Below are positions 19,205 through 27,126 of a stretch of 64,000 nt of DNA, in pieces (position 1 is the first letter of the stretch; every line of letters begins with the position of its first letter). This stretch comes from Bacteroidia bacterium (lineage in GTDB: Bacteria > Bacteroidota > Bacteroidia > UKL13-3): positions 1 to 64,000 of the forward strand of contig JACMQU010000117.1 in NCBI GenBank assembly GCA_014376805.1, written 5' to 3'. A program made the translations under genes and the position numbers. Under the pieces are notes generated by a model that was given only the letters and a program-made list of their open reading frames with translations, did not search any database and was not told where the DNA came from.

Positions 19205-20093
19205 ATGAGTAAAATTAACTACAACAAGCCTCCACTTAGTTATTCCCAACAACTTGTTCAACTCAAACTAAGAGGATTGATTATTGAAAATGAGCAAAAA
19301 GCACTTCATTTATTAGAAAATATTAGTTATTACAGGTTAAGCGGATATTGGTTTCCATTACTAATTAATAAAGAAACCCATCAATTCAAACCAAATAGAA
19401 ACTGCGTTTAATTTATATTGTTTTGATAGAGAATTGAGACAATTAGTTTTAGCTGAAACGGAAAAGATAGAAGTAGCCATTCGCGCAAAAATGATCTATA
19501 TCTTTTCTCATATACACGGACCTTTTTGGTTTCAGGATGCTGCAAATCTTTCAAAGCCTGATAAACATGCTATGTCTTTTTCTAAAATAGGCGAAGAATT
19601 TAAACGAAGTGATGAAGAGTTTATTAAGGCCTTTAAAAGTAAATATACTAACCCAATTCCGCCAAGTTGGATGACGCTTAAAATTACTTCATTCGGAACA
19701 TTATCCCTTTTATATAAAAACCTTAAACCTTCAACACAAAAAAGAGAAATAGCAAATTATTTTGGTCTATCAGATGTTGTATTTGAAACATGGATACACA
19801 GCATTGTTTACCTTAGAAATGTTTGTGCACACCATACTCGCTTATGGAACCGTGCAATGAGTATACAGCCCCAAATACCAAGGGCGCCAAGAAATCAGTG
19901 GTTAAATAATACAAAAGTAGCTAACAACAGAACTTATTTTATTTTGAGTATGGTAGCTTATTTATTGCAAATCATCAATCCTCACAATAAATTTACAGAT
20001 AAATTCAAATCACTATTGGAAAAATATCCAAATGTAGATACCAAAGCTTTAGGGTTTCCGAATGATTGGGAAAATGAACCACTATGGCAATAA
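19205..20093 (+). pseudogene. AbiF/AbiD-like abortive-infection HEPN RNase (Abi_2 family), frameshifted
   Basis: Two pieces of one Abi_2 protein of about 295 residues. Residues 1-64 (MSKINYNKPPLSYSQQLVQL ... ISYYRLSGYWFPL ... QFKPN) are read from the ATG at 19205. The remainder (IETAFNLYCFDRELRQLVL onward) continues in another frame from about 19398. The join CCAAATAGAA looks like a small deletion (FKPN then IETAF), not a homopolymer error. The HEPN RNase motif RNVCAHHTRLWNR (R-x4-H, codons about 19815-19832) is intact, as is the C-terminus (DWENEPLW). Abi_2 proteins cut RNA and stop growth of phage-infected cells. As it stands only a 68-residue N-terminal peptide would be made. It starts 11 bases upstream of the hsdM start codon, between hsdR and hsdM, a usual cargo position in type I loci. 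Confidence 0.82.
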
Positions 20094-20104
20094 AATAATA
20101 ATAA

Positions 20105-20342
20105 ATGAGCAATATTTCAGGAATAATAGCAAGCATCAGAACAATCATGTGGCAAGACACCGGTTTGAATGGAGATGCACAACGTATTGAACAATTAGGG
20201 TGGATGCTGTTCTTAAAAATATTTTCCGACAAAGACCTTGAACTAGAGTTGATGGACGCTGATTATAAATCTCCAATCCCTGCCGAATTTCATTGGATAA
20301 AAGAAAAAGGAAACTGGGCTGGCGATAATGAAGGAATAACCG
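20105..20342 (+). pseudogene. hsdM: Truncated type I DNA methyltransferase M subunit (hsdM 5' end)
   Basis: About 79 residues of HsdM N-terminal helical domain: SIRTIMWQDTGLNGDAQRIE, then QLGWMLFLKIFSDKDLELE and WAGDNEGITG. The similarity stops near 20342, where the opposite strand becomes an IS4-type transposase fragment. The SAM-binding and NPPF catalytic parts are absent, so no methylation activity is expected from this locus. Loss of hsdM together with hsdR is what one expects if the system decayed as a whole. Confidence 0.8.
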
Positions 20343-20571
20343 GCTTTAGCTTTTCTCCCATTGCCAACAGGCCATCGCATACATGCCGAAGGCCTGTAAC
20401 ATCAGCTAATACTGAATAGCACATCGTATATAGATGGTTAAGCGTACTGAATTTTTTAACGGCAAAGTCGCTGTCCGTCTGCTTAACTGCTTTAGTTATT
20501 ATTGAGCCCGGTATTAGCTTTAAAACCTGACCCAACGTGTTCTGTCCGAAAAAATATTTACTTTTGTTCAT
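20343..20571 (-). pseudogene. N-terminal fragment of an IS4-family transposase (DUF4372 type)
   Basis: From an ATG at 20571-20569 the sequence MNKSKYFFGQNTLGQVLKLI continues through DSDFAVKKFSTLNHLYTMCY and LRHVCDGLLAMGEKLK, the N-terminal DUF4372 domain of Bacteroidota IS4-like transposases. It stops at about 20343 at the hsdM breakpoint; the DDE core is missing. The element's outer end probably lies near 20655-20667, just before the SIR2 gene. It is a dead remnant that marks where the hsd operon was broken. Confidence 0.75.
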
Positions 20572-20601
20572 GGTGTTTGGTTGTGCAAAAAACAAAATAC
20601 C

Positions 20602-20639
20602 ATAAAAAAATGGGAGATTACTACTTGTTGGTAACTCCC
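20602..20639 (-). terminator. Intrinsic terminator in the leader of the IS4-like transposase
   Basis: Read on the minus strand: GGGAG-TTAC, a 9-base loop, GTAA-(T)-CTCCC (20639-20612), then ATTTTTTTA. It stands about 30 bases upstream of the transposase ATG. Such hairpins commonly shield IS transposases from outside transcription. Confidence 0.55.
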
Positions 20640-20679
20640 TTTATCATAAATTTATTTCGGACACTAATGATAAATAATA

Positions 20680-22235
20680 ATGAATTCAGAATTTTTTGAT
20701 CATTTAAAAAATTTAATACTAACCCATATTTGTTTATTGGTTCAGGTTTATCACGTCGATATTTGAATTTGCCAACCTGGGAAGAATTGCTCATCAAATT
20801 TTTCAACAACTCCAATATTATTGGTGATTTTGAATATTATCAATCAAAAAGTAACAACAATCTACCAGCCTTAACAAGCGCATTAGCAAATGAATTTCAT
20901 GAGGTTTGGTGGAAGGACATTAAATTTGAAGATGCAAGAACCACTTATAAAACTTTTGCTAAAGAGAAAATAAATCTTCCATTAAAGATTGAAATTGCAA
21001 ACCTAATTCAGAATATTCAAAAACAGGAAAAGCAATTTGATAAGGAAATAAGTTTACTAAAGGAAAGTGTAATAGATGGTATTATAACAACCAATTGGGA
21101 CACCTTTCTTGAAACTGTCTTTTCAGATTACAATGTATTTATCGGACAACAAGAACTATTATTTTCAGAATCAATTTCAATCGGGGAGATTTATAAAATA
21201 CACGGATGTGTTACAACGCCGCAATCTTTAATCATAACAGAAGAAGATTACAATGACTTTAATAACAGAAACGCTTATTTGGCCGCTAAACTTCTGACAA
21301 TTTTTGTTGAACATCCGATAATTTTCATCGGTTATTCGTTGTCAGACCAAAATATTCAACAAATAATTGATTCAATTGTAAAATGCGTTGACACACAAAA
21401 TTTGGATAAACTTAAAGACAGATTGATATTCGTTGAGTGGAAAAAAGGTTCAGAGTTTGAAATAAAGGATAGCAGTATAAAATTACTTGACAATAAAGTA
21501 TTACCTATCAAGCTAATTAAAACAGATTCTTTTGAACCGATATTTGAAACATTGTCAACTCTTAAAAGACAAATTCCAGTTAAAATATTAAGGAAATTAA
21601 AAAATTCTGTTGTGGAGTTCGTAAAATCAAGCACGCCATCTACTCAAATATATGTTAAAGATATTGAATCAATTAATGACGATACAAAGATTGAATATGC
21701 TATTGGTGTGGGTGTGGCAACTCACCTTATTTCTTCCATGGGTTACAAAAGTATTGAAACAATAGATTTAATTGAAGATGTTTTATATCAAAATAAAAAC
21801 TATGATACGATTCAATTGATTGAAAATGCTTTTCCAAAAATGTTAAAGGGAAACGGCTATATCCCTATTTACAAATACCTCAGAGAAGGAAACTTACTCA
21901 CTAAAAATGCTGGGTTAACCTTATTAGCGGTTGCAAAGTTTAAAGGGAAATTTGAATTAAAATTTGATGCGCCAAATTGCTATTTACCTGCTGCTTCTTA
22001 TCAAAAAAAACAAACGGAAATAAGAAGAAACCATCCTGATGTTAACTCCATTATCAAGGCCTTCGATAAAAGTCACACTTTAAATTTTATTCCACTTTTA
22101 GATCCGAAGTCTATTGACCCCAGTCAGCTGGTAAATTTTCTACGAACATGTTTTCATGATAATACAGTAAATAAAACAACACCATTTAGAAAAATAGTAT
22201 GCTTATACGACTATTTAAAAAGTGGTTTAGCTTAG
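20680..22235 (+). pseudogene. SIR2-domain defence-type protein, one-base frameshift near the N-terminus
   Basis: The natural start is the ATG at 20680 (MNSEFFDHLK). An A6 run at 20706-20711 then puts the frame off; A7 would give DHLKKFNTNPYLFIGSGLS, a typical SIR2-family opening. From 20730 the frame is open for about 500 residues. SIR2 (NAD-binding/NADase) motifs are present: FIGSGLSRR, IITTNWDTFLE (Asn and Asp), KIHGCV with the catalytic His, and IFIGYSLSDQNI. The C-terminal 220 residues (from about PVKILRKLK) match nothing I recognise. Such proteins are commonly NAD-depleting effectors in phage defence. No TIR gene is next to it, so Thoeris is not supported. The frameshift may be a real mutation, a switchable tract, or a sequencing error. 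Confidence 0.8.
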
Positions 22236-22271
22236 TTCATTAAATGAATTAAGAACATATTGAGAACTTAG

Positions 22272-22370
22272 AATCTTCGTGACGAATTAAAAACAACCAT
22301 AGCCAATAATAACCAACACTACAGCAACCAACTTTTGCAGGCGGCATTAAAAGATGCTTTGCAGGTGTGA
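22272..22370 (+). pseudogene. Probable 3' remnant of a type I specificity gene (hsdS)
   Basis: An open stretch of 32 codons after a TAG reads NLRDELKTTIANNNQHYSNQ then LLQAALKDALQV and a stop. This looks like the C-terminal coiled-coil tail of Bacteroidota HsdS subunits. No start codon or target-recognition domain precedes it. The position, after hsdR and hsdM remnants, fits. Identification from so short a piece is tentative. Confidence 0.4.
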
Positions 22371-22395
22371 AGGTTAAAGTAATAAATTAAAAAAG

Positions 22396-22701
22396 ATGGA
22401 TTCAAAAATACTTTTAAAAAAAATACTCGAACGCTTTAAAGAAAAGGGGATCGCCCGGGTTGATGGTTATAATTCTTTTGGCTATATAAGGGAAACTGAA
22501 AATGCTGTATTTGTTACAAGGGAAACAGGTAAAGATACACCTATTCCATTTAAAAAAATTATGATCGGGATTGATGCTTACAAAGCCAATGCATCAATGT
22601 ATCAAACTACACCTACTGCATTAAGAGAGGTTGGCATTACACACGTAACAAGTCCCATTTTTGCTTTGTTACATTTGTTAGATGCAGAAGATTACAATTA
22701 A
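22396..22701 (+). CDS. Small uncharacterised protein
   Basis: 101 residues, ATG at 22396, charged and compact, with no signal peptide or membrane segment. I do not recognise the family. Visible features are a basic N-terminal helix (SKILLKKILERFKEKG), a beta-rich centre and a C-terminal helix (FALLHLLDAEDY). Codon use and composition look like a real gene. It lies 25 bases after the probable hsdS relic, on the same strand, and may be part of the same accessory locus. Confidence 0.55.
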   Translation: MDSKILLKKILERFKEKGIARVDGYNSFGYIRETENAVFVTRETGKDTPIPFKKIMIGIDAYKANASMYQTTPTALREVGITHVTSPIFALLHLLDAEDYN

Positions 22702-22733
22702 CTTCATACCTACAATCCTACCGCATCCTCACC

Positions 22734-23480
22734 TTAATAAACATGCTGTCCGCCATTAATACTATAATTGGCCCCTGTAATAAAGCTGGTTGCTTCCGAT
22801 GCTAAAAACGAAACAAGATGTGCCACTTCATGCGTGCCGCCAAGCCTGCCCACAGGTATTTGAGATACAATCATATCACGCACTTTTTCGGGCACAGCCA
22901 TAACCATGTCTGTGCCAATATAACCGGGTGAAATGGTATTTACAGTGATGCCATATTTAGCTACTTCCATGGCAAGTGTTTTGGTAAAGCCATGCATGCC
23001 TGCTTTAGCCGCGCTATAATTGGTTTGGCCAAACTGCCCGCGTTGTCCGTTTACTGAGGAGATGTTAATGATACGTCCGAATTTGCGTTCAATCATACCA
23101 TTGATAACATGGCGTGTGCAGTTAAAAACGCTGGTAAGGTTTGAGTTGATCACTTCATTCCATTGTTGCGGACTCATATTAGCAAGCCTGGTGTCACGGG
23201 TAATGCCGGCATTGTTAACGAGGGTGTCAATGGGGCCAAGTTCCGATTCTATTTTGGTTATCATATTGCCTACAGATTCAAAGTCAGTAACATCACCTTC
23301 ATAAATGTCAATATCAAAACCCTCTTTTTGCATAGCTATTTTCCATTCATCGGCTTTCTGTTTATTGCGGTAGTTAGCAATTACATGAAATCCATCTTTA
23401 TATAATTCTTTACACATAGCAGTGCCTAAGCCGCCTGTTGCACCTGTTACCACAACAAGGCGTTTATTAAGTTTATCCAT
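22734..23480 (-). CDS. phaB: Acetoacetyl-CoA reductase (PhaB-like SDR)
   Basis: 248-residue short-chain dehydrogenase: nucleotide-binding GATGGLG near residue 12-18, NNAG, catalytic ISSVNGQ and Y-x3-K in NYSAAKAGMHGF, and SPGYIGTDMVMAVPEKVRD. The INSNLTSVFNCTRHVI and SVNGQRGQFGQTNYSAAKAG blocks are those of PhaB rather than FabG. PhaB makes (R)-3-hydroxybutyryl-CoA from acetoacetyl-CoA with NADPH. No phaA or phaC is in the window, so the role in polyester synthesis is unproven. A 10-base sequence shared with the carboxylase promoter lies just upstream (23501-23510). Confidence 0.85.
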   Translation of the reverse strand: MDKLNKRLVVVTGATGGLGTAMCKELYKDGFHVIANYRNKQKADEWKIAMQKEGFDIDIYEGDVTDFESVGNMITKIESELGPIDTLVNNAGITRDTRLANMSPQQWNEVINSNLTSVFNCTRHVINGMIERKFGRIINISSVNGQRGQFGQTNYSAAKAGMHGFTKTLAMEVAKYGITVNTISPGYIGTDMVMAVPEKVRDMIVSQIPVGRLGGTHEVAHLVSFLASEATSFITGANYSINGGQHVY

Positions 23481-23500
23481 TATATTTTTTTTATTAGGGT

Positions 23501-23510
23501 GTAAACGAAT
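23501..23510 (-). promoter_or_regulatory. Putative regulator site upstream of phaB
   Basis: GTAAACGAAT, identical to the right half of the dyad in the carboxylase promoter (13620-13629). It lies 20-30 bases ahead of the phaB start and overlaps a weak -7-like TACATTCG on the minus strand. The left half is degenerate here. Confidence 0.4.
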
Positions 23511-23927
23511 GTAATAAAAAATAATAAGGATGGAGAAAATTTTACTTTCTAAATTAGGGCACTATTAAGCATAGGCAAACAGGATACTGTTAGGCGGATT
23601 TAATTGCTAAACCATTGGAGTTATTTTTTAAAACACGCAGGCACATAAGTTCACATAGCAGCACTTAGAAGTTTATATTGCTTAAAGGCTATATTGGGCC
23701 GGGGGGTTAGATTGTTAAGATAAATATATGAAGATCAATTTATAAACATACCCAATTATAGTTTTAAAATCGAATGTGCCTGGGTTTAAAAATTGAAATT
23801 ATTGAATCATCTGTGAACAAACAATTTAAGAATAAACACATTGGTAGCACCTTTCATAAGGAAGCAAATCAGCAAATATATCTTCCTGTAAAATAATAAA
23901 ATTGCTTACGAATGAATACAGCAAATG
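23511..23927. other. Gene-free interval
   Basis: No gene, RNA or repeat that I can support between the phaB control region and the NYN gene. It should contain the end of the NYN transcript, but no strong terminator hairpin is seen. Confidence 0.4.
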
Positions 23928-24683
23928 CTATTTCATTTTTATATAAACCTGCTTCAGGTTATTTTTACCTATGCGTTCATCAACCTGCAGTTTATCTATA
24001 CTTTTTATAAATGGAAGCATTTTGGTAAAGCCGTAGTTTCTCGGGTCAAAATCGGGTTGTTTTTTTAACAGGCTGTTGCCTAAGTCACCCAGGTATGCCC
24101 AGCCATTCTCATCGGCAAGGTCGCTTATAGAGTCGCGTATTAGTCGGATAAATTTTTTATCAATAATATTTAAGGCTATAACTTCTTTCGGAATTTCTTT
24201 GGTGGTTTTACCGCTTGTTTTTACAAGTAATTCAACCTCTGAAGGTTTTAAAATTTCTATATAAATAAATTTTTCGCATGCAGCTATAAATGATCCCGGG
24301 GTTTTCTTTTCACCAATCCCTATCACCTTCATGCCGGCCTCTCTTAAACGTGTTGCAAGCCTTGTAAAATCGCTATCGCTTGATACAATACAAAAGCCAT
24401 CCACCTTGCTCGAGTAAAGTATATCCATGGCATCAATAATCATTGCACTGTCTGTTGCGTTTTTGCCCGAAGTATAGCTGTACTGCTGCACAGGTGTAAT
24501 CGCATTCTCCAACAGTACTGTCTTCCATCCTGATACCGTAGGTTTCGTCCAGTCGGCATATATACGCTTAAACGTTGGTGTGCCGTATTTGGTAATCTCT
24601 TCAAGCATTTCCCTTACATTGGCATAAGGCACATTATCTGCATCAATAAGTACTGCTAGTCTAAGATCTTTTGTCGTTTCCAT
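23928..24683 (-). CDS. NYN-domain nuclease-like protein with C-terminal LOTUS/OST-HTH domain
   Basis: 251 residues. The N-terminal NYN (PIN-like) domain has the acidic residues in order: LIDADNVPYANV (about 12-23), ATDSAMIIDAMDIL (about 75-90) and SSDSDFTRLATRL (about 100-112). A short linker leads to a C-terminal winged-helix LOTUS/OST-HTH domain (LIRDSISDLADENGWAYLGD to the end). NYN-LOTUS proteins (LabA/DUF88 group) are thought to bind and cut RNA. The gene follows the secreted hydrolase by 15 bases on the same strand, so they may share a transcript, although the products act in different compartments. Confidence 0.85.
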   Translation of the reverse strand: METTKDLRLAVLIDADNVPYANVREMLEEITKYGTPTFKRIYADWTKPTVSGWKTVLLENAITPVQQYSYTSGKNATDSAMIIDAMDILYSSKVDGFCIVSSDSDFTRLATRLREAGMKVIGIGEKKTPGSFIAACEKFIYIEILKPSEVELLVKTSGKTTKEIPKEVIALNIIDKKFIRLIRDSISDLADENGWAYLGDLGNSLLKKQPDFDPRNYGFTKMLPFIKSIDKLQVDERIGKNNLKQVYIKMK

Positions 24684-24698
24684 TTGCCTGAACCTGCT

Positions 24699-26120
24699 TT
24701 ATTGTTTGATGATTTTTTTAATAATGCTTTGATTATTTACTGCGCGAAAAACGGTGATATATAATCCTTTATTTAATCCTGTAAGATCAATATAACTGAT
24801 ATCGGAATCCGACTGAATCAATACTTCTTTGCCAAGCAAGTCATACATCCGTACTTCAATAATATTTTTTTCTGCTTTCAGATAAAGATAATCACTTGTA
24901 GGATTTGGGTACACTGTTAAATTGTTTTGGTTGTCTTCCTCCAGAATGCCTGCAGGCCATTTGGCAAACATCCCAAAAAATTGAATCACCTGGTACACTT
25001 CATCACTATGAAAACGATCTTCTGTATAACAAATAAATACCTGGTTCGCAATTTCAATTGCCATGGCTTTTGTAATAGTTGTATCTGCCAATTGAAAAAG
25101 GATTGTCCATGAAGTATCTGCTGCAGGGTTAAAATTTAAAAAACTTTTTGAATCAAAATATCCCTGTGACAGCAACAGTGAATATATGCGAACAGAAGTT
25201 GCACTGTCTATACCGGCAATTCTTGTAAACCTATTTGGGGTTACCGGAAATGGTTCATGCACTTTTAAAACACCCGAAATCCCCCGGTCTGTAAGAATTT
25301 TATAATTGAGTTTACATTTGGAAAGTTTAAGTGAGTCTTCAAACACATCATTACGTGAAGGTATCCAGTATGTAGGTGTGGTTGTTACATTAATAGCAGT
25401 TGTTGAACCCGGTGTGTTAAGGAGACAGGTGCCGCTAAATTTTTTTATGGCAGATAGAATAGAAGCAAAATTACCGCTTTGAGAATAGCCAACGGCATAA
25501 ATATGAGTTGCATAATTTATCAGTCCCCGGTTGGTTAAAGTATCTAAAATTTTTCCTACATTTTTAATATCCGGATTGGTTGCTACCGTAAAATTATTAT
25601 TCCATTGAAAAGGTGCTGTACCTCCTAAAATTCTATCGGTACTTTCAGTAGCCAGAACTCCATAACCTTTCGCTACAGAATAGTTAAGAAAATTTCTCCC
25701 TTCAACACTTTGAAACCATTCTTTGGCATTACCGTTTTTGCCATGAAAAAAAATTATTACACCCCTTAACTTGTCTGCTGGCCCCGGGAAATAGTGATAC
25801 ACTACACTGCCATTTATAGAATCAAGAACCGCTGTCCAGGCTGTTGCTGGCGTGTATATAGGTGTAAGGGTAACATCAGCACTCAGGTTTTTTAACAAGG
25901 TGCCTGTTGAAAACGAATCAGACAGGATAGCTCCATTTGTTGTCCAGCCATCAAAAATTGTATTTGCAGGCCCCGGGTTTGCCAGTATGTAAACACTATC
26001 ACCAATATTGTATGTGCCCGAGCCAAAGCCATTTTTAACAGTTACATTAAAAGTTTGAGCTCCGGAGCGAACAACAGTAATAAGGAGAATGTAGGTGAAT
26101 AGTAAATATATTTTTCTCAT
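24699..26120 (-). CDS. Secreted alpha/beta hydrolase with T9SS sorting domain
   Basis: 473 residues. Signal peptide MRKIYLLFTYILLITVVRSGAQ; then an InlB-type beta-repeat segment (IGDSVYILANPGPANTIFDG, about 40-60); then an alpha/beta hydrolase with oxyanion-region IIFFHGKNGNAKEWF and nucleophile elbow AVGYSQSGNFAS (G-x-S-x-G). A T9SS sorting domain closes the protein (VYPNPTSDYLYL ... LLGKEVLIQ ... GLYITVF). It is probably a surface or secreted esterase of the polyhydroxybutyrate-depolymerase/feruloyl-esterase type; the substrate cannot be read from the sequence. A candidate promoter is at 26130-26160. Confidence 0.82.
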   Translation of the reverse strand: MRKIYLLFTYILLITVVRSGAQTFNVTVKNGFGSGTYNIGDSVYILANPGPANTIFDGWTTNGAILSDSFSTGTLLKNLSADVTLTPIYTPATAWTAVLDSINGSVVYHYFPGPADKLRGVIIFFHGKNGNAKEWFQSVEGRNFLNYSVAKGYGVLATESTDRILGGTAPFQWNNNFTVATNPDIKNVGKILDTLTNRGLINYATHIYAVGYSQSGNFASILSAIKKFSGTCLLNTPGSTTAINVTTTPTYWIPSRNDVFEDSLKLSKCKLNYKILTDRGISGVLKVHEPFPVTPNRFTRIAGIDSATSVRIYSLLLSQGYFDSKSFLNFNPAADTSWTILFQLADTTITKAMAIEIANQVFICYTEDRFHSDEVYQVIQFFGMFAKWPAGILEEDNQNNLTVYPNPTSDYLYLKAEKNIIEVRMYDLLGKEVLIQSDSDISYIDLTGLNKGLYITVFRAVNNQSIIKKIIKQ

Positions 26121-26129
26121 ATGGATTTA

Positions 26130-26160
26130 TAAAAATAGTTGATATATACTGAAACACAAA
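26130..26160 (-). promoter_or_regulatory. Candidate promoter of the secreted hydrolase
   Basis: On the minus strand, TTTG (26160-26157), a 19-base spacer and TATTTTTA (26137-26130). The -33 is exact; the -7 misses the final G of TAnnTTTG. The start codon follows ten bases after the -7. Confidence 0.4.
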
Positions 26161-26645
26161 TTAAGTTTAAACCGAGCAAATGATCTATACATATTATAAG
26201 CTGTAAGGTGTTAATAAGCGAAATTATAGGATTTATGGAATAAACCATATAGTACTAAATAATTTCTCTTTTACTGTCACTTACGTATCAACCAATTTAA
26301 TCAGTAATTTTATATCAGGCACTCATTTTTTTCAAACCCACCGTGCAGTATGCTATTGTTAAAGCAGCTTTCATCATATTTTTTCTTGCCATTGAAAGCT
26401 CGTTAAATGAGGCTTTTTTTAACCTCGTTTATTGGTCACTGGGTGTATTCTGCTATGGTTGAAAGCGGAATGAACAGATTGGTTTATTAAGACAATTTTA
26501 CACAAACGCTATGAGTAAACGCGTCAACAGTGGCAAAAATTCTTTTTTTATTCTGAAAGAAATTATTCTGAAATGTAATAATTCAATAACATTCCCAAAT
26601 GATAATGCGTATGCACTTACAGTTTTTATTTCTGCCATTGAATAA
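26161..26645. other. Gene-free interval
   Basis: About 480 bases with no gene I can support. One short open frame on the minus strand (26498-26689) overlaps the DUF1456 gene and looks random. Near 26390-26425 a weak imperfect hairpin (GCTCGTTAAATGAGGC followed by T7) could be a terminator. Confidence 0.35.
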
Positions 26646-26873
26646 TTAGTTAGATTCTTTAGGACCTCGTAAATGAATGACCAAACCATTTAAAAAGTTG
26701 CGTAAAATCTGATCTCCGCATTCTTTATAATTGGGGTGATCTTCTTTTCTGAACAAGGCACTTAATTCACCTGCAGATATTTTAAAATCAACGAGTGAAA
26801 GAATTTTAATAATTTCATCATCCCTTAATTTAAGTGCTACTCTAAGCTTTTTAAGAATGTCGTTGTTGGTCAT
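26646..26873 (-). CDS. DUF1456 family protein, single-repeat form
   Basis: 75 residues: MTNNDILKKLRVALKLRDDE, then EIIKILSLVDFKISAGELSA and GDQILRNFLNGLVIHLRG. This matches one DUF1456 (YehS-like) repeat, including the FLNGLI-h-RG ending. E. coli YehS has two such repeats in about 156 residues; this copy has one and a proper stop. Function of the family is unknown. It stands alone, with gene-free DNA on both sides. Confidence 0.75.
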   Translation of the reverse strand: MTNNDILKKLRVALKLRDDEIIKILSLVDFKISAGELSALFRKEDHPNYKECGDQILRNFLNGLVIHLRGPKESN

Positions 26874-27126
26874 TGGTTATACTGGATTAGGGCAAATATA
26901 ACAGTTATTACCGATTGACAGTTTTATTAACGCAGACAATATTATTCGCCAAACGCAACAGTTACTGTTAGTATTAAAAACTTTCCGCTTTTCCGCTTCA
27001 TCGGATTGTTTAATATTTCCAGGTTGAAAATGAACAATTGGAAAAAATGACAATAAGATTAAATTCGCTAAGTTTTTATATATAGATTTTTTTTGAATGA
27101 TTTAAATCCATACCCCTATTAATAAG

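Noticed and set aside
20680-22235. Thoeris or DSR assignment for the SIR2 gene
   Set aside because: No TIR-domain partner is adjacent and the protein is about half the length of DSR proteins.
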